Assembly: GCA_902552755.1 (NCBI GenBank)
Contig: CACDHV010000002.1
Coordinates: 25,427-89,426, forward strand
DNA: 64,000 nucleotides
Reading direction: 5' to 3'
DNA from: an uncultured Pelagibacteraceae bacterium
GTDB lineage: Bacteria; Pseudomonadota; Alphaproteobacteria; Pelagibacterales; Pelagibacteraceae
Of this stretch, positions 19,172 to 27,381 are shown one piece after another; position 1 is the first letter of the stretch; the number at the start of each line of letters is the position of its first letter. A program made the position numbers and the translations under genes. Under the pieces are notes generated by a model that had not been told where the DNA came from, made no database searches, and saw nothing but the letters and a program-made list of their open reading frames with translations.

Positions 19172-19218
19172 TTTTTGCCTCGTTTTTTTCATTTATTAAC
19201 ATTCGAATCATGAAAATA

Positions 19219-19246
19219 AATGTACACATTTTGTTCTCATTGGCAA
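19219..19246 (-). promoter_or_regulatory. Predicted recA promoter
   Basis: On the minus strand a -35-like TTGCCA (complement of 19241-19246) is followed after 16 bases by a -10-like TACATT (complement of 19219-19224). This lies about 48 bases before the recA ATG chosen here. The SOS operator fills most of the spacer between the two hexamers. Confidence 0.55.
19222..19236 (-). promoter_or_regulatory. SOS box (LexA operator) of recA
   Basis: In the direction of recA the site reads GAACAAAATGTGTAC, that is GAAC-N7-GTAC, one mismatch from the alphaproteobacterial SOS box GAAC-N7-GAAC (GTTC-N7-GTTC). Its first nine bases equal those of the umuDC operator at 22528. It lies inside the predicted promoter, where a bound repressor would block RNA polymerase. 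Confidence 0.75.
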
Positions 19247-19260
19247 TATTTTTTTAAAAT

Positions 19261-19278
19261 TAGGGCTAGAAGTCCCTA
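19261..19278 (-). terminator. Weak hairpin after tolC
   Basis: TAGGG (19261-19265) pairs with CCCTA (19274-19278), touching the tolC stop, and is followed on the minus strand by ATTTTAAAAAAA. The stem is only five pairs, so it would be a weak terminator at best. The recA promoter begins a few bases further on. Confidence 0.3.
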
Positions 19279-19279
19279 T

Positions 19280-20578
19280 TTATCTGAGTTTTAGGTATTC
19301 GCTATTTAATAAACCTGCGGACTTTAAGAGTCTATATTGAGCTAATAAATAATTTCTTTCAGCTTCAGCAAGATTAATTTTGGCATTTATTAAATTTGAT
19401 CTGGATTGAAGAACATCAAATGTAGATCTATTTAAACCACTCTCATATTCAAAACTAATCCCTTCATTTGCAATTTCAGCAGCCTTAACTTGTGATTGTA
19501 CGGCTCTTAGTAGACTTTTCGAAGATTCTAAAGTGGACCAAGCTGCAGTAACACCTTGTGTATTATTTCTAAAAGCATTCTCAAGTAATAATTTTTTCAT
19601 TCCTTTTACTTGAAGATTTTTATTTATATTAGATTTATTCTTTCCTCCAAATTGAAATGGCCAACTTACTGTTGCTTGTAGTACATCTTTTTCTCTTTCA
19701 TCATAAGTTGCGCTTAAATCATCTGTATATGATCTTTCAAGTGAAAGTTTTGCTGTCGGAGATAAATCTGATCTTGCGATTTTAACATCTAATTCAGACT
19801 GTCCATATTCTATTTCAGCAATAATAAGATTGGGACTTTTTTGTTCAGATATCTTTTTTGCATCAACTAAACTTGAAGGTAATGGAACTTCAGAATTATA
19901 AATTTTTTTTAATTTTTCATTACTGTTGATTGGTCCAATTATATTTTCATAAGCTAATTTGCTGGTAACGATATAATTTTGTGCTCCAATGTAACCTGCT
20001 TGTGCCCCTGATAAAGAAGATTGGGACTGTGCTAAGTCAGTTGCAGTTATTTGAGCTCTAGATAGTCTTGCATTATCTATTTCGAATTGTCTTTGGAGAA
20101 GGTTAACATTTTCTTCATTAATACTTAGTTTTTCATAAGCAAGGATTAAACCTGTATAAGCCTCAATTGCTTTCATAAAAACATCTTGTTCTTTTTTAAT
20201 GAGTTGTGCTTCAGACAAGTTTAATGCTAGTTTACTTTTTTCGTATTTTGTACCACGTTCACTACCATCTAAAAGTGTTTGTTCTAACTTTATAGAAGAT
20301 GTCATTGGATTTGTATTAGTTATAGAAGCATCAGTACCACCTTGATTTGTAAGTTTATTTGTATCTTCAAAACTTTTGGTTCCCGTAAGAGTTAAGGTTG
20401 GAAAAAAATCACTTTTAGAAATATTTAAGACTTCCTTTTGAACTTCTAAATTTTTTCTCTCAGCTTTAAGTTCTAAATTATTCTGATAGGTCTGTTTTAA
20501 TGCATCACTCAAAGATGCAGCATTTACTGGCATTATAAATGTTATTAAGCAGAAAGTGATTAAAGAGATTTTTTTCAT
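19280..20578 (-). CDS. tolC: TolC-family outer membrane efflux protein
   Basis: TolC-type proteins form the outer membrane and periplasmic tunnel of type I secretion and tripartite efflux pumps. The 432 residues start with a signal peptide (cut near PVNAASLSDAL, about residue 20) and then show long heptad-rich helices in two repeats: LKAERKNLEVQKEVL and LAQSQSSLSGAQAGYIGAQ in the first, and the second ending in STFDVLQSRSNLINAKINLAEAERNYLLAQYRLL. The ATG shares one base with the stop of the upstream kinase gene (TAATG). No inner membrane pump or fusion protein gene is next to it, so its partners are elsewhere. Confidence 0.92.
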   Translation of the reverse strand: MKKISLITFCLITFIMPVNAASLSDALKQTYQNNLELKAERKNLEVQKEVLNISKSDFFPTLTLTGTKSFEDTNKLTNQGGTDASITNTNPMTSSIKLEQTLLDGSERGTKYEKSKLALNLSEAQLIKKEQDVFMKAIEAYTGLILAYEKLSINEENVNLLQRQFEIDNARLSRAQITATDLAQSQSSLSGAQAGYIGAQNYIVTSKLAYENIIGPINSNEKLKKIYNSEVPLPSSLVDAKKISEQKSPNLIIAEIEYGQSELDVKIARSDLSPTAKLSLERSYTDDLSATYDEREKDVLQATVSWPFQFGGKNKSNINKNLQVKGMKKLLLENAFRNNTQGVTAAWSTLESSKSLLRAVQSQVKAAEIANEGISFEYESGLNRSTFDVLQSRSNLINAKINLAEAERNYLLAQYRLLKSAGLLNSEYLKLR

Positions 20579-21501
20579 TAATTATATTTTATTGATTTAA
20601 TTTGATGATTTCTATTTAAATTTAATACAATTGAAGAATATTTAGGAGCAAATTTAAACATATTTTGTGTGACCCTTTGGTAAGTCTGCATAAATGATAA
20701 TACCTCGCTTTTACTCATAACCTTATTATTTGCTTTATTTTTTGAGTTTAATTTTAGTAACGCCTCCTGTTTTAGCCTCCAGCTCTGTAATAATTTAAAA
20801 TTATCTGCTTTTAAAAATAACAAACAGTCTAATTGAGAAAATAATTTTTTGTATTTAGTTTGCAACTGGATATTTACATATTTTCTCCATCTTAAGTTTT
20901 TATCTTCTTTTCTTTCCAAAGAATTAATTGCTTTCTTTAAGGTTATATTTTTTTCTGCTCTAGCTCCTACACACCATCCCTCAAAGATTATAACATCTGG
21001 TACCTTTTTAACTAGATACCAAGACTTTCTTTTAAATCTATCATCTATTGCCTTATTAAATTTAGGAAGTCTTTGTTGATTAAATCGCTTTCCCTTTGTT
21101 TTTTTAAGTAGATCAAAAATAAAGTTTACATCGTGAGTGCCCGGAACACCTCTGGTCATTAATAAGGGGTGAATTTTTTTAGATAATTTTATTCTATCTT
21201 CTCGGGTTTTGTATAAATCATCAATTGATATTTTAAAAACATTTAATTTAAAATATTTAGTTAGAATAATCTTTAAAATAGAACTAATTGTTGTTTTGCC
21301 AGTTCCTTGACCTCCTGCTAAGCCAATTAAGTAAGGTTTAGATTTATTTGTTCTATTATTGATCCAGAAACTAATTGGAATTAGAAAAGATTTAATCATC
21401 TTTTCTTTATTTTTAAATTTTTCCTTTGTTGTTTCTTGAGATCTTATAAACTTAAAACAGTCTTTACTAACTTTTTTATAACACGCAGTAATTGATTGCA
21501 T
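20578..21501 (-). CDS. D-glycerate 3-kinase-like P-loop kinase (GLYK/YggC family)
   Basis: The 307 residues contain a P-loop, YLIGLAGGQGTGKTTISSIL (about residues 58-77), followed by KISIDDLYKTREDR and RGVPGTHDVNFIFDLL, then VIIFEGWCVGARA. This order is typical of the plant glycerate kinase / E. coli YggC group related to uridine and pantothenate kinases. In plants the enzyme phosphorylates D-glycerate to 3-phosphoglycerate at the end of photorespiration, so a role in glycolate/glycerate use would fit a marine heterotroph. YggC-like proteins of other function cannot be excluded. It is translationally coupled to tolC by a TAATG overlap. Confidence 0.75.
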   Translation of the reverse strand: MQSITACYKKVSKDCFKFIRSQETTKEKFKNKEKMIKSFLIPISFWINNRTNKSKPYLIGLAGGQGTGKTTISSILKIILTKYFKLNVFKISIDDLYKTREDRIKLSKKIHPLLMTRGVPGTHDVNFIFDLLKKTKGKRFNQQRLPKFNKAIDDRFKRKSWYLVKKVPDVIIFEGWCVGARAEKNITLKKAINSLERKEDKNLRWRKYVNIQLQTKYKKLFSQLDCLLFLKADNFKLLQSWRLKQEALLKLNSKNKANNKVMSKSEVLSFMQTYQRVTQNMFKFAPKYSSIVLNLNRNHQIKSIKYN

Positions 21502-21508
21502 AAAAAAT

Positions 21509-21877
21509 TTATTGTTTTTGATCTAAAGGATGATTTTTGCCGTCGTTCACTGGCACATCTTCAATTTCAAATGGCTCCACACCTTCTATACACGCTATAT
21601 TTACACCATATATTTTAGGATTACTTCTAGGTCTGTTATGAGTATGAATTCCACAGATAGAACAAAAGTAATGTTTAGCGGTATTAGTATAAAACTGATA
21701 AAGTGTTAATTTATCTTCTCCTTTTATAAGTTTAAAATCATCGGGTCCAAGTACTCCTATAATATAACCTTTTTTTTTGCAGATTGAACAATTGCAACGC
21801 ATAATCTTTTCAACACCACCTATAGGAATTTTAACTTTGGCTTCAACTGCCCCACAGTGACAAGTCAATTTTTTCAT
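21509..21877 (-). CDS. GFA-family zinc protein (glutathione-dependent formaldehyde-activating fold), first copy
   Basis: The 122 residues carry the zinc ligands of the GFA/CENP-V fold: CHCGAVEAKV at the start, RCNCSICKKKG near residue 28, and YFCSICGIHTH near 72. The family was first described as binding the hemithiol adduct of formaldehyde and glutathione, but most members have no proven activity. An AGGAG ribosome-binding site lies upstream. It follows a second member of the family (21898-22380) and precedes the glycerate kinase gene by seven bases. Confidence 0.82.
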   Translation of the reverse strand: MKKLTCHCGAVEAKVKIPIGGVEKIMRCNCSICKKKGYIIGVLGPDDFKLIKGEDKLTLYQFYTNTAKHYFCSICGIHTHNRPRSNPKIYGVNIACIEGVEPFEIEDVPVNDGKNHPLDQKQ

Positions 21878-21897
21878 ATTTTAATCTCCTAATAAAA

Positions 21898-22380
21898 TTA
21901 TTTGTTAATAACTTTTAAATATTCTCCGTATCTTTTTAAGCTTTCCTCTGGCCATGTTTTCTTTGGATCATACATCTTTTCAAAACAAATTACATCATCT
22001 GTAAGTTTTAGCCATGGATCTTTATCTTTTGTAAAAATATGCACTTGTGGTGGAAAACTTTTTGAATTATCTAAAGTTTTAGTTCTAACTGTTAATCTAC
22101 CAACAGCTGAGGCATAATCAGTATAAATATAAGTTCCACATTTGGTACAAAAATATGCATTGGAAGTGGCGCCGCTTCCTGCTTTAAGTTCTGTTGATGC
22201 AACTTCTCCTTCTATAATTAAAGTGTTATCTAAGACGCTTGTATTAATAACGTATGAAGACCCAGTTATAATTTTACAATCTTTACAATGACAAGCTTGG
22301 GTGAATAGAGGCTTTTCTGTAATTCTATATTTAATCTGACCACAAATACATCCTCCGGTTAAGCTTTCGTTTTTTTCCAT
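21898..22380 (-). CDS. GFA-family zinc protein, second copy
   Basis: The 160 residues show the same zinc-binding order as the neighbour: GGCICGQIKYRI, QACHCKDCKIITGS and AYFCTKCGTYIYTD. The C-terminal half (VHIFTKDKDPWLKLTDDV, then CFEKMYDP) is typical of the longer GFA subfamily. It is the first gene of the leftward set GFA-GFA-kinase-tolC and diverges from umuDC. The two copies are clearly different subfamilies and not a recent duplication. Confidence 0.85.
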   Translation of the reverse strand: MEKNESLTGGCICGQIKYRITEKPLFTQACHCKDCKIITGSSYVINTSVLDNTLIIEGEVASTELKAGSGATSNAYFCTKCGTYIYTDYASAVGRLTVRTKTLDNSKSFPPQVHIFTKDKDPWLKLTDDVICFEKMYDPKKTWPEESLKRYGEYLKVINK

Positions 22381-22410
22381 TTATTATCTTCAAACTATTT
22401 ATGGTTAAAG

Positions 22411-22435
22411 TTATCCACATGTATACAATATGTGG
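22411..22435. promoter_or_regulatory. DnaA-box match and inverted repeat between the GFA gene and umuD
   Basis: TTATCCACA at 22411-22419 is an exact match to the DnaA-box consensus. It overlaps an inverted repeat, CCACAT (22415-22420) and ATGTGG (22430-22435) with a nine-base spacer holding GTATAC. The site lies 31-55 bases upstream of the GFA gene start, where an operator would be expected. Whether DnaA or another regulator binds here is open. Confidence 0.4.
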
Positions 22436-22449
22436 TTTCAATGTTCACG

Positions 22450-22471
22450 TTTTGATTCACTTTTGATTCAG
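22450..22471. repeat. Tandem 11-bp direct repeat upstream of umuD
   Basis: TTTTGATTCAC (22450-22460) is followed at once by TTTTGATTCAG (22461-22471), ten of eleven bases equal. The period of about one helical turn would place two copies of a protein on the same face of the DNA. It lies 25 bases upstream of the umuDC -35 hexamer. Confidence 0.4.
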
Positions 22472-22495
22472 TTACAGACTCAAAATACAACCTGA

Positions 22496-22524
22496 TTGAC
22501 ACTATTGAATAACTTAGATATTAA
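22496..22524 (+). promoter_or_regulatory. Sigma-70-type promoter of umuDC
   Basis: TTGACA (22496-22501) and TATTAA (22519-22524) are separated by 17 bases, the ideal spacing. Transcription should begin near 22531, inside the SOS operator, leaving a leader of about 16 bases before the umuD ATG. Confidence 0.75.
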
Positions 22525-22527
22525 TTA

Positions 22528-22542
22528 GAACAAAATAAGAAC
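22528..22542 (+). promoter_or_regulatory. SOS box (LexA operator) of umuDC
   Basis: GAACAAAATAAGAAC is an exact GAAC-N7-GAAC match to the alphaproteobacterial SOS box. It begins three bases after the -10 hexamer and covers the expected transcription start, the classic place for repression. It ends four bases before the umuD ATG. Confidence 0.85.
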
Positions 22543-22546
22543 ATTT

Positions 22547-22942
22547 ATGAAGCTAACTATACCTTACTATTTACATAAAGCTGGCGCGGGTTTTCCGTCC
22601 CCTGCCACAGACTATATTGAGGAAGATATTGATTTAAATGTTCATTTAATCAAAAACGTTCCGGCAACTTTCATCATAAGAGTCCAGGGGAAATCAATGG
22701 TGGATGTGGGAATTAATGATGGCGATCTATTAGTTGTTGATAAGAGTTTAACACCAAAAAATTTCTCAACAGTTATTGCAAATGTTCATGATGAACTAGT
22801 TGTTAAAAGTTTAGTTCAAGAAAGAGATAAAAAATTTTTAACATCAGGTTCTAAAGAATTTACAGATCGAATTTTAATCAATGAAGATGAAGATATATTT
22901 ATTTGGGGAGTTGTAACTTATGTCATCCATTCAGTATACTAA
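22547..22942 (+). CDS. umuD: Translesion polymerase V subunit UmuD
   Basis: UmuD is cut under RecA stimulation to UmuD', which joins UmuC as polymerase V. The 131 residues have the conserved [20 protein letters not shown] entry, in which the scissile bond is Ala-Gly where E. coli UmuD has Cys-Gly. The catalytic serine is in [12 protein letters not shown] (about residue 55) and the lysine in DELVVKSL (about residue 90). It lacks a DNA-binding domain, so it is not LexA. It overlaps umuC by 23 bases. Confidence 0.95.
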   Translation: MKLTIPYYLHKAGAGFPSPATDYIEEDIDLNVHLIKNVPATFIIRVQGKSMVDVGINDGDLLVVDKSLTPKNFSTVIANVHDELVVKSLVQERDKKFLTSGSKEFTDRILINEDEDIFIWGVVTYVIHSVY

Positions 22943-24197
22943 AAAAATAGCACTTATTGATTGTAACTCTTTTTATGTTTCTTGCGAAAGATTATTTAAT
23001 CCTAAAATAAGAAAAAAACCTGTTGTAGTTTTATCTAATAATGATGGTTGTATAATTTCAAGATCAACAGAAGCAAAGGCTTTAGGCATTAAAATGGGAG
23101 AGCCTTACTTCAAGGCAAAAGATATTATTATTAAAAATAAAGTTAATGTTTTTTCATCTAATTATTCTTTGTATGGAGATTTATCTAGAAGAGTAATGAG
23201 AACATTAAAAAGATTTAACTCTGCCATCGAAGTATATTCTATAGATGAAGCATTTCTAGATTTGTCAAATTTTTTAGATGATGAAGTTGAAAAGGTTGGA
23301 AGAGAAATCAGAGAGACAGTTTTAAAGTGGACAGGTATTCCAACTAGTATTGGTATTGCTAAAACAAAAACTTTAAGTAAAGTTGCAAATCATATTGCAA
23401 AGAAAAAAAAATCAGGTGTAACAAGTTTGATAGGAATTGAAAATATTGATCCAATTTTAGAAAAAGTTGAAATTAATGATGTATGGGGTGTGGGAAGACA
23501 GTTAACAAAATTTTATCATAAAAATGGAATTTATAATGCAAAGCAACTAAAGAACAAATCAAATACATGGATAAAGAAAAACTCTAATGTTTTGGGTTCA
23601 AGAACTGCAATGGAGTTAAGAGGAGTCCCTTGCATTGATTTAGAGACAACGCAAACAAAAAGAAAAAGCTGTGTTGTATCTCGTTCTTTTGGTCAAAGAA
23701 TTGAAAAATACCAAGAACTAAAAGAAGCAGTTGCAAATTATTGTTTGAACGCATCTGAAAAAATTAGATCTGAATCTTTGATTGCAAAGTCAATTACTGT
23801 TTTTGTTAGAACAAGTCCTTTTCAAAGTAGATTTGGATATTATTCAAACTCAAAGACCATAGATTTTGCAATTTCAACAAATAATAGTATTGAAATAGTT
23901 AAAACTGCTTTGGTTGCTTTAGACTCTATCTTTAAAAACGGTTATCGTTATCAAAAAGCAGGTGTAATGCTGACCGGTTTATCTAATGAAGATGGTAGTA
24001 AGAACCTATTTTCTTGTGAAAAAGATGAGAAAATAAAGGGTTTAATGAGGTCTATTGATAATACGAACTATCGATATGGAAGATCCACATTAAGTCTTGC
24101 AAGTGCTGGAGTTCAAAAAAGATGGAACATGAGAAGAGAGCATTCATCTAAAATAGATACTGCAGATTTTTATTTACTACCAACGATCAGAACTTAG
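22920..24197 (+). CDS. umuC: Translesion DNA polymerase V catalytic subunit UmuC
   Basis: UmuC is a Y-family polymerase that copies past damaged bases with UmuD'. The 425 residues match the family. The palm motifs [19 protein letters not shown] (first catalytic Asp) and [13 protein letters not shown] (Asp-Glu pair) are intact, followed by [20 protein letters not shown] and the UmuC-specific C-terminal domain. Its ATG lies inside umuD, so the two are coupled and share the SOS promoter. The gene ends 30 bases before the convergent polysaccharide cluster. Confidence 0.96.
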   Translation: MSSIQYTKKIALIDCNSFYVSCERLFNPKIRKKPVVVLSNNDGCIISRSTEAKALGIKMGEPYFKAKDIIIKNKVNVFSSNYSLYGDLSRRVMRTLKRFNSAIEVYSIDEAFLDLSNFLDDEVEKVGREIRETVLKWTGIPTSIGIAKTKTLSKVANHIAKKKKSGVTSLIGIENIDPILEKVEINDVWGVGRQLTKFYHKNGIYNAKQLKNKSNTWIKKNSNVLGSRTAMELRGVPCIDLETTQTKRKSCVVSRSFGQRIEKYQELKEAVANYCLNASEKIRSESLIAKSITVFVRTSPFQSRFGYYSNSKTIDFAISTNNSIEIVKTALVALDSIFKNGYRYQKAGVMLTGLSNEDGSKNLFSCEKDEKIKGLMRSIDNTNYRYGRSTLSLASAGVQKRWNMRREHSSKIDTADFYLLPTIRT

Positions 24198-24227
24198 TTT
24201 AAAAACATTAAAATAATCTTAATATTT

Positions 24228-25412
24228 TCAATTGTTTGCTACAGCATTATAAATGCAACCTATTCCTATTCCAATTTCTAAACCGTTTTTCAAACTTGAG
24301 CTATCTACTAATACTTTCTTAAGCCACTTTGAAATTTCGTGATCAGGATATCTTACTTGAAAAATATGAAACCATCCGGATGCATACCCTTGCCTATTTA
24401 TTTTTCTGAATACCTGATTACCATTGGATGGTTGAGAATTGTATTTTTTTTTTGCCCAAGGTTCTATTGACATAGGGTCCAGATAGCCTTCATGAAATAT
24501 CTGAACAGCTTTTAATAATTTAGTTTCCATATTTTTAGGCAGATCTAAATTTGCTGCATAAGCCATTTCAATAACTAAAAATAACTCAGCTAAAGATTGA
24601 TTGTGATAGTGAAGAGCTCTATTTCCACGAGTTGTTCTATCTTTAAAACTTCCATCTTTTAAAAGTTCTTTATTCATTCCTTTTAATACTTTTTTTATGT
24701 TATTTTTGTATTTTTTATGTTGCGAATGTTTAATAAATACATTTGGAAATGACCAACCACCTTGGTGACCATAAAAATCATTAATTGATTGATTGGGTAT
24801 TCTTTTATAAAAACTTTTAAACCATTTATTTATAATTTTATGTCGATTATCCTCAATTTTAAATCTCTTAAAATAAAAATCATAAATATAATTTAAATTC
24901 AGTATTGTAAATAATGTGCTAGCATCATCAAATTTAATTGCTGGATCTTGTCCATCTTTATCTTTCCACACACTTTTGCAATCTTTTGATTTGAGATTTT
25001 TTTGTTTATCACTAGAATAACATGGTTTAGTTTTAGTAAGTGCATCATTCGAAGCCCATATAAATAATTTATCAAAAAGTCTTTCTTTTAATATTTGATC
25101 ATCTGTGGCTGACATAAAAATAGTTGCTTTACTAAATTGTTGGAAAACATCCTCAAAATGTCCACCTTCAACCTCATCAATGTTATCCATTCGAGAATTA
25201 AACCCTTTAATTCTTTGAGGTAAATCTTTATCAATTATATCAAAACGTGTCTTATATTTATTAAATTCACAATATTTAATTTTATGTTCTTTACTCAAAG
25301 AATTATAGGTTTGTAAAATACTGTTTGGAACAAAAACATTCTCACTTAACTGATAGGCATAAGAAGAAGAATAAAAAAAATAAACAATTAAGAAAACTAA
25401 AATTTTTCTCAT
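24228..25412 (-). CDS. Exported alginate-lyase-superfamily protein
   Basis: The 394 residues begin with a signal peptide (MRKILVFLIVYFFYSSSYA), so the protein acts in the periplasm or outside. The body is all-helical with motifs of the alginate lyase (pfam05426-like) toroid: YGHQGGWSFPN at about residue 215 and RTTRGNRALHYHNQSLAELF near 270, where the conserved Asn/His/Tyr residues would act on a uronate polymer. A loop later has SIEPWAKKKYN. Length fits these lyases. It is the last gene of the ten-gene leftward glycan unit. The exact polymer (alginate, glucuronan or a self-made polysaccharide) is not readable. Confidence 0.7.
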   Translation of the reverse strand: MRKILVFLIVYFFYSSSYAYQLSENVFVPNSILQTYNSLSKEHKIKYCEFNKYKTRFDIIDKDLPQRIKGFNSRMDNIDEVEGGHFEDVFQQFSKATIFMSATDDQILKERLFDKLFIWASNDALTKTKPCYSSDKQKNLKSKDCKSVWKDKDGQDPAIKFDDASTLFTILNLNYIYDFYFKRFKIEDNRHKIINKWFKSFYKRIPNQSINDFYGHQGGWSFPNVFIKHSQHKKYKNNIKKVLKGMNKELLKDGSFKDRTTRGNRALHYHNQSLAELFLVIEMAYAANLDLPKNMETKLLKAVQIFHEGYLDPMSIEPWAKKKYNSQPSNGNQVFRKINRQGYASGWFHIFQVRYPDHEISKWLKKVLVDSSSLKNGLEIGIGIGCIYNAVANN

Positions 25413-25421
25413 ATCTTAAAT

Positions 25422-26183
25422 TTATATTTTACTAAATGTAGATTTTTTTTTGTTCTTTAATGATAAATTATTGTAATTATAAGTTGTAGTACCTGTATCT
25501 CCAATTCGGTAAATTCCTATTTTAATATAAGGTTTATTGGGACCATAAGGCCCATCTGTTTTTTTTGAAGATATGGGTACATCATAATGCTGTAAAATAA
25601 ATTCATCATCCAAGTAATATTTAACAGATAAATATTTTGATTTTTTTTGATAATCAATTTCTGCCCTAAATTTATAAATTTTGCCTACTTCTAAAGTTAT
25701 AAAATTGTGCATTTTACAATTATCTTCAGAACATTCTCCTTTTGGAAACTTGTGAATTATACTCCACTTACCATTTAATCCAATCCATGAAGGTGGTGCA
25801 CCACTATTTCTACCATCATGAATTTGAAAAATAGTAGTCCTTTTTGATGGAGCACCTTCTATTAATAAATCTGTTTCAAATATTGAGTGACCAATTGGTA
25901 GTTTATGAGTAACTTCTTGTCTTCCTGAGTAAGGATATCCTCCTGAAGACTTTTTATCATTTTTACATTTACCAATATCACCTTTATCTAACTTAAATGT
26001 TATATTTTTAACTTTAAACTCATTTTTGTTGTAACTTTTTTTTGACTTTCCATTCACAACAAGCGCTTCTTTATCAACTATACCACACGAAACTTTCCAT
26101 TTATTTTTATTTTTCCATTCTCCAGCATTTGCAGGAACATTAATAGTAATTACAATAATCAAAAATAACAAAAAACTTTTCAT
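25422..26183 (-). CDS. Exported jelly-roll polysaccharide lyase-like protein
   Basis: Starting at the ATG at 26183 the 253 residues open with a signal peptide (MKSFLLFLIIVITINVPANA). The core resembles the beta-sandwich polysaccharide lyase family of heparin/glucuronan lyases (pfam14099-like): GRQEVTHKLPIGHSIFETDL, then TTIFQIHDGRNSG, WIGLNGKWSI and YIKIGIYRIGDTGTTTYNY. An earlier TTG at 26204 would overlap the previous gene and spoil the signal peptide, so it is less likely. The substrate is unknown; the neighbours point to a uronate-containing polymer. Confidence 0.65.
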   Translation of the reverse strand: MKSFLLFLIIVITINVPANAGEWKNKNKWKVSCGIVDKEALVVNGKSKKSYNKNEFKVKNITFKLDKGDIGKCKNDKKSSGGYPYSGRQEVTHKLPIGHSIFETDLLIEGAPSKRTTIFQIHDGRNSGAPPSWIGLNGKWSIIHKFPKGECSEDNCKMHNFITLEVGKIYKFRAEIDYQKKSKYLSVKYYLDDEFILQHYDVPISSKKTDGPYGPNKPYIKIGIYRIGDTGTTTYNYNNLSLKNKKKSTFSKI

Positions 26184-26190
26184 ATATTTT

Positions 26191-27372
26191 TTAAAATTTA
26201 CCAACTACACTTTCATAGTGCACATAGCATGCATTATTCTCTTGGTCAGAAAAATTAGTGAATTTTTCCATACACTTACTTAAACCCTCTTTAGCTGCTC
26301 CAGCTTTGCTATATCCTATATACTTTAAAAGATATTTATCGTTATTTTTATTTTTAATTATTGCTAAAAAATTACCTTTCATTTCCTCAAATTTTATTTC
26401 TTCAGGAACAACTTTAGAAGTAATTCTTTTAATTTTTTTTGCGCCCTCTGGCATATATTCTGAGTCGCGAATTTTATATTTATATTTCGATCTTGCTATT
26501 TTATCTTTTGATTTATAATCACATTTTTCTTTATCCATGATTTTTTTGCAATCTTTGCTTATAATATATTCTTTAATGGATAAAGTTGAAGGTTCAGTTA
26601 TATTTGGATCTTGATTAGCATCCCAATATCTATAAAGACCAATTTTAAAAGCAATACCTCCTGTTTTGTCTAAAATCATGTTTGGTCCGTAAAACTCAAT
26701 TACCCTTTCATCATTTAACCACATTATAAATTCTCCATCATCTTTTTTAGATGGTTTTATTTTAAACAGTGCAGTGCTGTATTCTTTTTTAAATGCAGTT
26801 AAACTCCCTAAATCAAATTTATATAATTTTTGTTTAACTCTGTTTGCTACAGGGTCAATATCTGTCCAATAAACTTCTTCTATTTGTTTAAAAAAAAATT
26901 CCATTCTATTAGGAAGATCATCTTCGTCGGTAGTGTACCTAATTTGCATCGAAGGATAAATTATCTCTCCTCCTTTTTTAGTTCCAACTACTTGCCAAAT
27001 ATTAGCACTATGATTTTGTCCTGCATTTAATTTAAAAGTATATTTTAAGTAAACTTCCTTACCAAGTTTATGATAATTTTTCCTTTTAGTAACAAATTCC
27101 CATCTCTGAGCTTGATCATCTGAGAGATCCCAGTCCTCAGGATGCCCCTTCATACTATAATCAAGGGTAATCTCTACAGCTTCCTCATTTTCATTGTAAT
27201 TAAGTATTTGTTTATGTTTTGTCAAAGAGTCATATGCAAGACTCATTTTTTTCTTTGCTTCTTCACCAAGAATTTCTTTTTTAAATTTTTTCAAAGCATC
27301 AACTTTTTCTGCAAAAACATTTGTGTTTAAGAAAAATATTAAGGAAAATATGATTATTAAGAGTTTTTTCAT
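26191..27372 (-). CDS. Exported lyase-like beta-sandwich protein with extra C-terminal domain
   Basis: The 393 residues begin with a signal peptide (MKKLLIIIFSLIFFLNTNVFA). Residues 30-270 share their layout with the product at 28396-29358: KGHPEDWDLSDDQAQRWE, KEVYLKYTFKLNAGQNHSA, NIWQVVGTKKGG, EFIMWLNDERVIEFYGPN and AFKIGLYRYWDAN. A C-x8-C-x-Y segment (CKKIMDKEKCDY) follows, then about 100 residues not found in the paralogue, ending in a Cys-containing SAGAAKEGLSKCMEKF region. It is probably a carbohydrate-binding or lyase-type protein of the pfam14099 kind. Catalytic residues are not certain. Confidence 0.55.
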   Translation of the reverse strand: MKKLLIIIFSLIFFLNTNVFAEKVDALKKFKKEILGEEAKKKMSLAYDSLTKHKQILNYNENEEAVEITLDYSMKGHPEDWDLSDDQAQRWEFVTKRKNYHKLGKEVYLKYTFKLNAGQNHSANIWQVVGTKKGGEIIYPSMQIRYTTDEDDLPNRMEFFFKQIEEVYWTDIDPVANRVKQKLYKFDLGSLTAFKKEYSTALFKIKPSKKDDGEFIMWLNDERVIEFYGPNMILDKTGGIAFKIGLYRYWDANQDPNITEPSTLSIKEYIISKDCKKIMDKEKCDYKSKDKIARSKYKYKIRDSEYMPEGAKKIKRITSKVVPEEIKFEEMKGNFLAIIKNKNNDKYLLKYIGYSKAGAAKEGLSKCMEKFTNFSDQENNACYVHYESVVGKF

Positions 27373-27381
27373 TTGTATATT

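Noticed and set aside
19172-19192. Upstream recA start at 19192
   Set aside because: There is no ribosome-binding site before it, while GAGG stands seven bases before the ATG at 19171.
22381-22546. Replication origin
   Set aside because: Only one exact DnaA box was seen, with no box cluster, no clear unwinding element and no origin-type neighbours such as dnaA, parAB, gidA or hemE.
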